NCBI RefSeq assembly: GCF_022802975.1 | Contig: NZ_JAFEVZ010000007.1 | Span: 124,001 to 188,000 of the forward strand | Length of the DNA stretch: 64,000 nt | Source: Flavobacterium pectinovorum | GTDB lineage: Bacteria; Bacteroidota; Bacteroidia; Flavobacteriales; Flavobacteriaceae | Reading direction: 5' to 3' | Part shown: positions 35,525 through 43,922 of the stretch, piece after piece | How positions within the stretch are numbered: position 1 is the stretch's first letter | Layout: each line of letters starts with the position of its first letter | Notes under the pieces: model-generated | What the model saw: the letters and a program-made list of their open reading frames with translations, nothing else | The model's database searches: none | What the model was told of the DNA's origin: nothing | Made by a program: the position numbers and the translations under genes

Positions 35525-35548
35525 AAAGCTGGTGGCAGCCAGCTCTTT
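35525..35548 (-). promoter_or_regulatory. Leader hairpin upstream of the trxB remnant
   Basis: On the minus strand GAGCTGG pairs with CCAGCTTTTTT, ending in a T-run. A frame starting at 35560 (MKDRKELAATSFF) runs through the hairpin and in phase into the trxB remnant. The same KEL-coding hairpin occurs in the leaders at 37934-37978 and 43436-43525. Confidence 0.5.
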
Positions 35549-35759
35549 CCTGTCTTTCATTAAATCAACAATACAAAACCTTTATGAGATAAGGAAATGA
35601 AAAACAGTTTATAAATTATCTACAGCAGACCTGCCACTCTGAAAAATAAGCCGCCAAAACATTAATAATTTATCTTCTAAAAATAGCTTCAAGACAGCTT
35701 ATGGTTCTATGCTTATTATTTCAGACATTGCTTTTTTCTCTAATTGAGCAGTAAACTTC

Positions 35760-36317
35760 CTAGATCTCTCCCAAGGTTCGTCTGGTCACACCAACATAGG
35801 ATGCCAGCAATGTCCTGGAAACCCTTTTATCAATTTTTGGATAATCTGCTATGAATAATTCATATCTTTCTTTAAAATTAGCATACGTAGACATTATTAT
35901 TCTTTTCTGAAGAAGTATATTGCTTTCAATGCTGATTTTTCTAAAATAATATTCCATTTTTTTTGAAAAAGCACACAGTTTTTCTTTATTTTCATAAGTT
36001 ATACAATAAATTTCTGCATCTTCCAGGCATTTAATATCCAGATTGGCAACCTTGCCCATATTATAGGAATGACTGTCCGTAATCCAGCTGTTTTCCATCG
36101 CAAACTGGATGACATGAATTTTGCCTTTATCATTTAAATGTGACGCAAATACTAAACCGCTTAAAACAAAGTATTCATATTTTGCGGTTTTACCAGCCTG
36201 TGCTAAATATTCATCTTTCTTAAATGACTTTTTAAGGAAAAATGACTCCATCTCAGCAAATTCCTCATTAGAAATCTGTACTATCTTATTGATATGTCCT
36301 TGTAATGTCTGCTGCAT
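35760..36317 (-). CDS. Crp/Fnr-family transcriptional regulator
   Basis: A 185-residue regulator with an N-terminal cyclic-nucleotide-binding-like jelly roll (about 20-125) and a C-terminal helix-turn-helix ending VSRTLLASYVGVTRRTLGEI. There is no Fnr-type N-terminal cysteine cluster, so it is not an oxygen-sensing Fe-S protein. The C-terminus stops just after the recognition helix, a little shorter than usual. It follows the class-V PLP enzyme by 18 bp and shares its promoter, which carries a Crp-like box. A regulator that controls its own operon plus the three other boxed promoters nearby is plausible. In the recognition helix only the first Arg matches the E. coli CRP contacts, so another Crp paralogue could be the reader. 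Confidence 0.85.
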   Translation of the reverse strand: MQQTLQGHINKIVQISNEEFAEMESFFLKKSFKKDEYLAQAGKTAKYEYFVLSGLVFASHLNDKGKIHVIQFAMENSWITDSHSYNMGKVANLDIKCLEDAEIYCITYENKEKLCAFSKKMEYYFRKISIESNILLQKRIIMSTYANFKERYELFIADYPKIDKRVSRTLLASYVGVTRRTLGEI

Positions 36318-36335
36318 ATGTTATAAACAAAATAA

Positions 36336-37868
36336 TTAAACCTCAGCTGTATTCAATGAATTTAGAAAAAACTTGTCCAGATTGAACCATTCTTTTACAT
36401 CCTGATCAATAACTTCTGCTATTACAATATTGTCAAACTCGTTGCTTGCAGGATTGTACTGATAAACTTTCCGCCATTCATCAATATTTAAGACAATAGC
36501 CTCAAGAGCCTTACAGATGAAAACAAGCTCTTCGTTTGTCATCGTTGGATGAAGTGAAATTCTTACCCAGCCCGGTTTTTGGGTTAGATTTTGTTCTAGA
36601 ATTCCTTTTGTAATTGAATTTGATTTTTCCTCATCAATATCAAACAGAAAATGGGCATAAGTGCTTGCGCAGGACCATCCTCCACGAACCTGAATACCAA
36701 AACGGTCATTGAGTAATCGTACTATTAAATTGTAATGGATATCCTGTACTGTAAAAGACACACAGCCGATTCGTTCTGTCTTTAAATCCCCTAAAATCGT
36801 AACGCCTTTTATTTTATGAAGCTCTGAAAAACAAAGATCCAGTAATTCTTTTTCCCTGTTTTTCATTTTTTCAATTCCCATTTTATCTTTCAGTTCCAGA
36901 CATAAAGCCGTACGGATCACCTGAAGAAATCCGGGAGTTCCACCATCTTCTTTTACTTCGATAGCATCACTGTAATGATAGCCTCCCCATGGATCGGTAT
37001 ATTTTACATTGCCGCCGCCTGGATTATCAGGAAAGCTGGATTTATACAATTCTTTTTTAAAAACCAAAATACCGCATGTCCCCGGACCTCCGAGAAATTT
37101 ATGAGGAGAAAAGAAAACAGCATCCAATTCTTCTTCCGGGTCTTCAGGATGCATATCGATTTTGACATAAGGAGCCGACGCTGCAAAATCAACAAAACAA
37201 TAACCTCCATTCTGATGCATGATTTTTGCCAGTTCATGATACGGTGTAATAATTCCCGTAACATTCGAACAAGCCGTAAATGACCCAATTTTAAGAGATC
37301 TGCTACCGTACTTTTTGATTTCTTCTGCTAATATTTTGGGGTCTACCAAATTATCATCGCCACAAGGCAAAACCACGACATCAGCAAAAGTTTCATACCA
37401 CGGAACCTGATTGGAGTGGTGTTCCATATGTGTGATAAAAACAACCGGCCTCTCGTCGTTAAAATTTAATTTTACACTATGAATATTGTCCTGCGAACGC
37501 AGCCCCATGATGCGCTGCAGTTTATTTAAAGCTGCTGTCATTCCTGTCCCGGTCGCTACAAGACAATCTAAATCATTGGCATTTACATGCTTTTTAATTA
37601 ATTCTCTGGCGTGCTGATATGCGTAAGTGGACGCTTTTCCGGTATGGCTTGAAAAGGAGTGTGTATTGGCAATCATCGGACCAACTTTTCCAAGCATAAT
37701 ATCTTCAATAGGAAAATACAATCTTCCACTGGCAATCCAGTCGGCATAAAGAATTTTCTGTCGTCCGTAGATTGATTCGAAACTATGATTCAAACCAACA
37801 GTATTTTCCCTGAATTCAGAAAAATATCTTTCCAGTTCACTTGGTTTTGTTTTTAGGATAGTATCCAT
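36336..37868 (-). CDS. Class-V aminotransferase / cysteine-desulfurase-like PLP enzyme
   Basis: A 510-residue, fold-type I PLP enzyme. Lys257 in SPHKFLGGPG is the expected Schiff-base lysine. FVDFAASAPYVKIDMH carries the Asp that binds the pyridine nitrogen, and MEHHSNQVPWYE is the His motif that stacks on PLP in cysteine desulfurases. It is about 100 residues longer than SufS/IscS, with a C-terminal extension and WSCAST where desulfurases have their catalytic Cys loop. No suf or isc genes are nearby, so a catabolic or specialised lyase role is as likely as sulfur transfer. It has a long leader with a hairpin and a Crp-like promoter, and is co-transcribed with the Crp-family gene. Confidence 0.8.
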   Translation of the reverse strand: MDTILKTKPSELERYFSEFRENTVGLNHSFESIYGRQKILYADWIASGRLYFPIEDIMLGKVGPMIANTHSFSSHTGKASTYAYQHARELIKKHVNANDLDCLVATGTGMTAALNKLQRIMGLRSQDNIHSVKLNFNDERPVVFITHMEHHSNQVPWYETFADVVVLPCGDDNLVDPKILAEEIKKYGSRSLKIGSFTACSNVTGIITPYHELAKIMHQNGGYCFVDFAASAPYVKIDMHPEDPEEELDAVFFSPHKFLGGPGTCGILVFKKELYKSSFPDNPGGGNVKYTDPWGGYHYSDAIEVKEDGGTPGFLQVIRTALCLELKDKMGIEKMKNREKELLDLCFSELHKIKGVTILGDLKTERIGCVSFTVQDIHYNLIVRLLNDRFGIQVRGGWSCASTYAHFLFDIDEEKSNSITKGILEQNLTQKPGWVRISLHPTMTNEELVFICKALEAIVLNIDEWRKVYQYNPASNEFDNIVIAEVIDQDVKEWFNLDKFFLNSLNTAEV

Positions 37869-37933
37869 TTTTTTGCTCGTTTATAAATATTTATTTTTTT
37901 AGTTTTTGATTTCGCTTTGCAGCAATTGTAATA

Positions 37934-37978
37934 TTAAATAAAGAGCTGCTGGCAAAACAGCTCTTTGGGGTCTTTCAC
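37934..37978 (-). promoter_or_regulatory. Leader hairpin with overlapping 14-codon reading frame
   Basis: A perfect 9-bp stem (AAAGAGCTG 37940-37948 with CAGCTCTTT 37958-37966) lies in the roughly 300-nt leader of the PLP enzyme gene and is followed by ATTTAATATT. A GTG-initiated frame VKDPKELFCQQLFI ends at 37934 and covers the hairpin exactly. This geometry fits a leader-peptide attenuator, but no direct evidence of translation exists. Confidence 0.45.
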
Positions 37979-38172
37979 ATAAAAACTTGCTTACTAATTC
38001 AGATTTTAAAATGATACGCTGAAAGACAACTATTAAATTTATTTTCATTATAATCTTTACCTGATCACGGACGGTACTAAATTGATTTAAATATCTGGGT
38101 CAGCTCTCTACTAAAGGGTTAGTTTATACAGCTACATCCATTTAAAAAAAAAATATGTTTTTGTATTCATCA

Positions 38173-38217
38173 CAAAAATATGTTTTCTAAATTATTCAAA
38201 CAGTGCCTTTTGTCACA
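38173..38217 (-). promoter_or_regulatory. Crp-boxed promoter of the PLP enzyme / crp operon
   Basis: Minus-strand reading: TGTGACAAAAGGCACT (38202-38217), 21 nt, then the -7 element TATTTTTG (38173-38180). This predicts a leader of about 300 nt. The remaining 38218-38470 is AT-rich and holds no supported gene. Confidence 0.7.
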
Positions 38218-38470
38218 TTTCATGAAGGGTTTTTAAATACGAAGAATATCTATTTTATAAGCAGAAAAACTGAAATATGTATCCTAATAAAGTTAGAAAC
38301 AAAATATCCCACCAGCATTGCACCTGATCATTTCCTTTACCACAATATGACTAAAAAAAATAGAAATAATTATCCTGAATTAAATAGACTTTTTAATTTC
38401 CAACCCCGACTCTTTGTCAAAAACAACCATAAACTCAAATCCCGTTTTGTTTTTTTTAATCGTCTCGTTT

Positions 38471-39406
38471 TCAGATTCTTGGTAAAAAGACTTCAGCCAT
38501 CATGCATCTGGCACTTCCACCCCCGCACGCTTCTATAGTATCAAGACTTGAACTCAGAATTTTAGCATGACTTTCCAACTGCTCAAGCTGCATTAGAGTC
38601 AGACTTTGATGTGCTGAAGAGCTCATTACAACATACCGCTTATCATCCACGGCCCTGACCTCCAGCATATTTCCAGCGAAATTATTTACTTGATCCTCGG
38701 TAATTAAAACAATCTCTTTTTTGTTCTCTTTTAGATTAGCAAGCACCATTTCCTTTTCCTTCGGATCATCGATGGAATCTACGCAGACTACAGCAAAAGT
38801 TTCCCCTAAGCACATCATTACATTGGTATGATATATCAGTTTGCGTTCACCGCCGACTGTTTGAAAAGCCTTAAAAATGACTGGCGTATAGCCAAAATCT
38901 TCACAGAATTCTAAAACTATCAATTCATCTGCCCTGGGAGACAAAGCGCAATATGCTTTTCTGTTTGCTCTGTCAAGAAGCAGACTCCCGGTGCCTTCGA
39001 GATAAATACCATGGTCCTCGGCAGCTGTATAATCCACTACATTATTAATTTCAAATCCCTTCTCCTGCAACAGGCTTAAAATATCCTCACGTCGTTCTCT
39101 GCGACGATTTTCTGCAAACATTGGATAAAGCGCTATTTCTCCATTTTCATGAAATGAAACCCAGTTGTTTGGAAAAATACTGTCTGGAGTATCTGTCTGC
39201 AGATTATCATTAACCACTATAACATCAATGCCAGCGGCTCGGAGTTTCTCTGCAAAGGTGTCGAATTCCTGCTGCGCTTTGGCATTTACAGTGCCCGGTG
39301 AGAGTCCATCCAATACTTTTTGGTAATAATTATTTACAGCCGTCTGTTCATTCATTCTGAATGCTACGGGACGAATCATTAGTACAGAATTAGTTGTCTG
39401 TCTCAT
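38471..39406 (-). CDS. ctlX: Citrulline hydrolase CtlX-like guanidino/ureido-modifying enzyme
   Basis: A 311-residue member of the arginine deiminase/amidinotransferase (pentein) superfamily. FPNNWVSFH (about 108-116) and the C-terminal GGGSARCMMAEVFLP with Cys301 mark the active site. Bacteroidota homologues are annotated as citrulline-utilisation hydrolases that turn citrulline into ornithine, CO2 and ammonia. It lies 45 bp downstream of a second pentein-fold gene in the same direction, and P5C dehydrogenase is the next gene upstream, so the trio would carry arginine or citrulline carbon towards glutamate. An ornithine aminotransferase is not in the window. Confidence 0.85.
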   Translation of the reverse strand: MRQTTNSVLMIRPVAFRMNEQTAVNNYYQKVLDGLSPGTVNAKAQQEFDTFAEKLRAAGIDVIVVNDNLQTDTPDSIFPNNWVSFHENGEIALYPMFAENRRRERREDILSLLQEKGFEINNVVDYTAAEDHGIYLEGTGSLLLDRANRKAYCALSPRADELIVLEFCEDFGYTPVIFKAFQTVGGERKLIYHTNVMMCLGETFAVVCVDSIDDPKEKEMVLANLKENKKEIVLITEDQVNNFAGNMLEVRAVDDKRYVVMSSSAHQSLTLMQLEQLESHAKILSSSLDTIEACGGGSARCMMAEVFLPRI

Positions 39407-39451
39407 ATTTATATTTTTTTTGTTTCAAGTTTTTTAAACTTAAATCAATTT

Positions 39452-40366
39452 TTATTCTCTGATTAGTGGAAGGGTCGAACACCTCAGCAAGCCCTCTTGT
39501 TTTGCAATTTCTGCATAGGGAATCTCTTCAACAATAAAACCTTTTTCACGAAGCCAATTGTTTAATCTAGTGAAATTCCTTTCAGACACAACAACATTTT
39601 CATCAATGGAAAATACATTTGAAAACATGTGGTACATCTCATTCCTTTCAATGTGGAATAGGTTTTCTTCACCGAAAAGATCAACTAAATAAAGATAATC
39701 AGCTTCTTCACGGAAACCTCTTTTATAGATAATTCCCTTATTCTTACCAACAGGCTGAAAACAGCAGTCCAGATGCAGGGCATTATCACGCGCTTCAAGT
39801 TTTGATTTTACCAGATCAAACTCTTTAACAATTTTATTGGGAAATAATGATTTGATATAATTTACACCAGCCATATTGGTTCTTGCTGTGATATAATCTT
39901 TGTAATCACGACCCTTGTAAGTTCCAATGAAAATATGATCATTCCAGAGCATCACGTCACCTCCTTCTATATGAACTTCCTCTGGTGGTCGTACTACTTT
40001 TAAAGGAGAAATTTGTTCAATTACATATTGAATAGCATCAAGTTCTCGTTCTCTGTCCGGCAGAATATTAGATTTTACAAAAACATCATCAATTACAAAG
40101 CCGATATCTCTGGCAAAAATCTGATTATAATTTTCAATCATTTCCGGACGATAAACCTCAACATCATATTTTTGCAAAACAGCTTGAAAAGCATGTATTT
40201 CAGCAGCCATATCCTTTTCTACTGGATATGTGCCAGCAGCAATATGCTCCAATGACTTAGGATCATAGGCTTCTTTTATTGTTGGAGTCGGCCCATTATT
40301 GACAGCAGTTCCCAAAACAACCGCACGAAGTCTTGATGTTTCGTTTTTTATGTTTAATTGCATCAT
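39452..40366 (-). CDS. Amidinotransferase / dimethylargininase-family enzyme
   Basis: A 304-residue pentein-fold enzyme. Visible marks are the N-terminal RLRAVVLGT strand, RDIGFVIDD (Asp pair), EEVHIEGGDVMLW (guanidino-binding Glu/Gly loop), LHLDCCFQP (catalytic His) and the nucleophile Cys296 in LLRCSTLPLIR. Relatives deiminate arginine or methylarginine, or move amidino groups; the exact reaction is open. Placement just before ctlX suggests it makes the citrulline that CtlX consumes. Upstream are 335 bp that contain an inverted-repeat element and no clear Crp box. Confidence 0.82.
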   Translation of the reverse strand: MMQLNIKNETSRLRAVVLGTAVNNGPTPTIKEAYDPKSLEHIAAGTYPVEKDMAAEIHAFQAVLQKYDVEVYRPEMIENYNQIFARDIGFVIDDVFVKSNILPDRERELDAIQYVIEQISPLKVVRPPEEVHIEGGDVMLWNDHIFIGTYKGRDYKDYITARTNMAGVNYIKSLFPNKIVKEFDLVKSKLEARDNALHLDCCFQPVGKNKGIIYKRGFREEADYLYLVDLFGEENLFHIERNEMYHMFSNVFSIDENVVVSERNFTRLNNWLREKGFIVEEIPYAEIAKQEGLLRCSTLPLIRE

Positions 40367-40568
40367 GTCTGATTATATTATGCGCATATCCAAAAAAGTC
40401 TTCATAGTCAATTTCAAATATACTTTTTGTATTAATCTTAATATTTAAACTTCTAACTTTCTACGGCTATAACCTTCTTTGTTTTCCTTTTACCATCAAA
40501 AAAATACAGTTGCAACTGCCATTTTAAATCCTGAAAATATAATTACTAACTAAAAAATACAATACTTT

Positions 40569-40694
40569 TTTTGCCTGCAAGAGATAAGAGCTTCCTATTG
40601 TTGTCATTGAAATGTAAATTTATCCAGCAGAAAAACAATATTTAATTAAGTGCAGCATAAATAACAATCAAACGGATTACTCTTGCAGGCAAAA
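40569..40694. repeat. 126-bp element with perfect 15-bp terminal inverted repeats
   Basis: TTTTGCCTGCAAGAG at 40569-40583 and its exact reverse complement at 40680-40694 enclose 96 bp of AT-rich non-coding DNA. The right arm ends 7 bp past the pruA stop. As RNA it would fold into one long arm, possibly a 3'-end stabiliser; as DNA it resembles a tiny MITE. No target duplication is obvious. The rest of the 40367-40701 gap shows nothing further. Confidence 0.55.
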
Positions 40695-40701
40695 TAATGT
40701 A

Positions 40702-42327
40702 CTAACCTAAGAACGGATATCTGTAATTTTCTGGTGTAACAAAGGTTTCTTTAATTGTTCTTGGAGAAACCCAACGCAACAAGTTTAATACAGATCCGGC
40801 CTTGTCATTGGTTCCAGATGCTCTTGCTCCTCCAAAAGGCTGTTGCCCAACAACGGCTCCGGTAGGTTTGTCATTAATATAGAAATTACCCGCAGCATTT
40901 TCTAATGCTTTCATGGCATATTCTATAGCATAGCGATCCTGGCTTATAACGGCTCCTGTCAATGCATATTCAGATGTGGAATCAACTATGGCTAGTGTTT
41001 CTTCCCATTTAGAATCTTCATAAACATAAATAGTCAGCACTGGTCCGAATAATTCAATTTTCATTGTTGGATATTGAGGGTTCGTCGTTACAATAACAGT
41101 CGGCTCAATAAAATAACCAACAGATTTGTCGTAATTCCCACCGGCAATAATTTCGGTATCACGATCTTTTTTTGCCTGATCAATAAATCCTGCCAATTTA
41201 TCAAACGAACTTTCGGAAATTACGGATGAAACAAAATTAGCTGTGTCTTCAGGTGAGCCCATTTTCATTGAAGCCAAATCAGCTTTTAACAAACGTTTTA
41301 CTTCAGGCCAGATTGATTGAGGGATATAAGCTCTTGAAGCTGCTGAACACTTTTGCCCCTGATATTCGAACGCGCCTCTTGAAAGTGCCGTAGCAACCTG
41401 AGCCGGAACTGCTGAGCTATGTGCTACTACGAAATCTTTACCTCCAGTTTCACCGACAATTCTTGGATACGTTTTATACTTAGCGATATTTTGACCAATT
41501 TTCCCCCAGATATCATTAAATACGCGGGTTGAGCCTGTGAAGTGAACTCCGGCTAAATGAGGACTCGCAAGAACTGTTTCAGAAATCATTGCAGAATTAC
41601 CATAAACCACATTGATTACACCATCTGGCAAACCGGCTTTTTTGAAAACTTCTACAATTACATTCGCCGAGTAAATTTGTGCCGCACTTGGTTTCCAGAT
41701 TACAACATTACCCATTAATGCTGGAGCGGCTGGCAAATTTCCTGCAATTGCTGTAAAGTTAAATGGTGTAATGGCATATATAAAACCTTCAAGAGGCCTG
41801 TGCTCTAATCTGTTCCAAACTCCATCCGAAGAAACGGGCTGCTCTGCATAAATCTGGGTCATGAACTGTGCATTGAAACGCAGGAAATCTATAAATTCAC
41901 AAGCAGCGTCTATTTCCGCCTGGTGCACGGTTTTTGCCTGAGCAATCATAGTTGCAGCATTTATCTTTGCACGGTAAGGTCCGGCAATCAATTCAGCCGC
42001 TCTTAAAAAGATTGAAGCTCTGTGCTCCCAAGATAAGTCAGACCATTTCTTTTTAGCTGATAAAGCCGTAGTAATAGCTGTTTCAATATGTTGCTTATCA
42101 GCTTCATAATAACGTCCCACTACATGTTTGTGATCAAAGGGAGGATTAATTGACTTGGTGCTTTCTGTACGGATTTCTTCTCCTCCAATATATAGAGGAA
42201 TATCTACGGTTTCATTGTACATTTTTTTAAAAGCGGCTAAAACTTCTTCTCGCTCAGAACTTCCAGGCGCATAAGACTTAACCGGTTCATTAATCGCTTT
42301 TGGGATATTGTAAATTCCGTTTGGCAT
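40702..42327 (-). CDS. pruA: 1-pyrroline-5-carboxylate dehydrogenase
   Basis: A 541-residue aldehyde dehydrogenase of the P5CDH type. The catalytic Cys327 is in GQKCSAASRAYIP and the general-base Glu is in RIVGETGGKDFVVAH, a stretch typical of P5C dehydrogenases. QPFGGARASGTNDKAGS near the C-terminus is also characteristic. It oxidises glutamate semialdehyde to glutamate with NAD+, the last step of proline and ornithine catabolism. It has no PutA proline dehydrogenase domain. Placement next to the arginine-type hydrolases fits an arginine/ornithine route. Confidence 0.95.
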   Translation of the reverse strand: MPNGIYNIPKAINEPVKSYAPGSSEREEVLAAFKKMYNETVDIPLYIGGEEIRTESTKSINPPFDHKHVVGRYYEADKQHIETAITTALSAKKKWSDLSWEHRASIFLRAAELIAGPYRAKINAATMIAQAKTVHQAEIDAACEFIDFLRFNAQFMTQIYAEQPVSSDGVWNRLEHRPLEGFIYAITPFNFTAIAGNLPAAPALMGNVVIWKPSAAQIYSANVIVEVFKKAGLPDGVINVVYGNSAMISETVLASPHLAGVHFTGSTRVFNDIWGKIGQNIAKYKTYPRIVGETGGKDFVVAHSSAVPAQVATALSRGAFEYQGQKCSAASRAYIPQSIWPEVKRLLKADLASMKMGSPEDTANFVSSVISESSFDKLAGFIDQAKKDRDTEIIAGGNYDKSVGYFIEPTVIVTTNPQYPTMKIELFGPVLTIYVYEDSKWEETLAIVDSTSEYALTGAVISQDRYAIEYAMKALENAAGNFYINDKPTGAVVGQQPFGGARASGTNDKAGSVLNLLRWVSPRTIKETFVTPENYRYPFLG

Positions 42328-42500
42328 AATATTTAAATTTGATAGTTAGATGACTAATGAATAAAGTGTGCTTAAAGGCTAAATGAATAAAAATCTTTCT
42401 AATGATGATATTTAAAGCATTTTTATTCATCATCAAAATTTTAGATATTGGTTTAATTGTGCTGTAAAAAGAATACTATTCTCATAAAACAACATAAAAA

Positions 42501-43448
42501 TCACTCTTTAGAAGCCAAATATCTCTCCGCGTCAAGAGCGGCCATACATCCTGTTCCCGCGGCAGTAATTGCCTGACGGTATACATGATCAGCAGCATCT
42601 CCGGCTACAAAAACACCATCTACATTTGTTTTAGACGTTCCAGGAGTATTAATAATGTAACCTGTTTCGTCAAGCGAAATGTAATCTGCAAAAATATCAG
42701 TATTTGGTTTGTGGCCAATAGCTACGAAAAATCCGGTTGCAGGAATTTCAATAACTTCACCATTAGATTTATTCAAAGCTTTGATGGAGTGGACAACGTT
42801 GTTATCACCCAAAACTTCAACTGTATCGTGACTCATCAAAATTTCAATATTTTCCGTTCTTCGTACCCGTTCTTCCATAATTTTCGAAGCTCTGAATTTT
42901 TCGCTTCTTACCAGCATGGTTACTTTTTTACAAAGTTTAGATAAGTAATGTGCTTCCTCACAAGCTGAATCTCCTGCTCCAACAATAACAACTTCCTGAT
43001 TTCTGTAGAAAAATCCGTCACACACTGCGCAGGCAGAAACCCCGCCTCCCATGTTCAAATAGTGCTGTTCTGATGGCAATCCTAAATATTTAGCTGAAGC
43101 TCCTGTTGAAATGATAACAGTTTCACAGTGCAATTCAATTGAATCGTTAATCCAGACTTTATGAATAACTCCTGAAAAATCAACTTTAGTGGCCCAGCCA
43201 TCGCGGATATCAGCACCAAAACGTTTAGCCTGATCTTGTAACTGAACCATCATTTCCGGACCTGTAACACCATCAACATAACCCGGGAAATTTTCTACTT
43301 CATTTGTTGTAGTCAGCTGGCCTCCAGGCTGCATCCCCTGATATAAAACCGGATTCATATTTGCTCTGGCGGCATAAATAGCCGCTGTGTAACCCGCAGG
43401 GCCAGATCCAATAATAAGGCATTTAATATTTTCGATTATATAGGACAT
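42501..43448 (-). CDS. trxB: Thioredoxin reductase
   Basis: A 315-residue low-Mr thioredoxin reductase. The FAD loop is GSGPAGYTAAIYAA (about 14-27), the redox pair Cys140/Cys143 is in SACAVCDGFF, the NADPH loop is VGAGDSACEEA, and the C-terminus has VFVAGDAADHVYRQAITAAGTGCMAAL. It keeps thioredoxin reduced in the cytoplasm and, through DsbD-type proteins, ultimately feeds periplasmic thiol pathways such as the one encoded at 56310-63889. It has a leader of about 290 nt with a hairpin and a Crp-like promoter. A broken second copy lies at 35312-35482. Confidence 0.97.
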   Translation of the reverse strand: MSYIIENIKCLIIGSGPAGYTAAIYAARANMNPVLYQGMQPGGQLTTTNEVENFPGYVDGVTGPEMMVQLQDQAKRFGADIRDGWATKVDFSGVIHKVWINDSIELHCETVIISTGASAKYLGLPSEQHYLNMGGGVSACAVCDGFFYRNQEVVIVGAGDSACEEAHYLSKLCKKVTMLVRSEKFRASKIMEERVRRTENIEILMSHDTVEVLGDNNVVHSIKALNKSNGEVIEIPATGFFVAIGHKPNTDIFADYISLDETGYIINTPGTSKTNVDGVFVAGDAADHVYRQAITAAGTGCMAALDAERYLASKE

Positions 43449-43525
43449 ATTTTACTGTTTATTATAATATTAAAATAAAAAGAACTGCTGGCAGACAGCT
43501 CTTTTCTTGGTTTTGGTCTTTGCAT
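43436..43525 (-). promoter_or_regulatory. trxB leader: hairpin inside a 29-codon frame overlapping the trxB start
   Basis: Stem AAAAGAGCTG/CAGTTCTTTT (43496-43505 with 43478-43487; one G-U pair in RNA) is followed by TATTTTAATATT. An ATG at 43523-43525 starts MQRPKPRKELSASSSFYFNI, covers the hairpin and ends at 43436, 13 bp inside trxB. The hairpin codes for the same KEL tripeptide as in two sister leaders. The rest of the 474-bp gap is leader DNA, the promoter and a weak ATGC/GCAT stem after ppdK. Confidence 0.5.
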
Positions 43526-43747
43526 TTACATGGCTTGTACAAATTATTAATTCTAAGAAATAAAGTATGCAAAAGACAATTTTTAAAATCTGTAAGCAGA
43601 TCTGCCACTCTGAAAAATGAATGGTCTAATAATTCAATTAATTTTGTAACAGCTTTAAAATCAATTATAAATTACAACTCAATATTATTTGATGTTCTTC
43701 TTTTACCCCGTAATCTTAAAAAAAGACTTCATGTTTATTCTCTGAGA

Positions 43748-43792
43748 CTAAATTATAAACTATAAATTGTTCATTATGTGCTTTTGGTCACA
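43748..43792 (-). promoter_or_regulatory. Crp-boxed promoter of trxB
   Basis: Minus-strand reading: TGTGACCAAAAGCACA (43777-43792), the closest of the four boxes to the E. coli CRP consensus, then 21 nt and the -7-like TAATTTAG (43748-43755). Confidence 0.65.
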
Positions 43793-43922
43793 GTAATTGA
43801 ATTATTGTAACTATTTTTAATAATGCCAAAATCTTAGCATAATAACATTTGTTCCTTAATAAATTAGATAATCCAACAGTTGTCACTTTCATAGATAGAA
43901 AACACTGTCCGCTTATATCACA

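Noticed and set aside
34836..35560. A single intact gene spanning the fragments between the HxlR and Crp genes
   Set aside because: The pieces lie in different frames, lack starts and match ends of unrelated proteins.
38203..38538. A 111-codon plus-strand open frame
   Set aside because: It begins inside the Crp-like box and ends on top of the ctlX 3' end; the composition is not protein-like.
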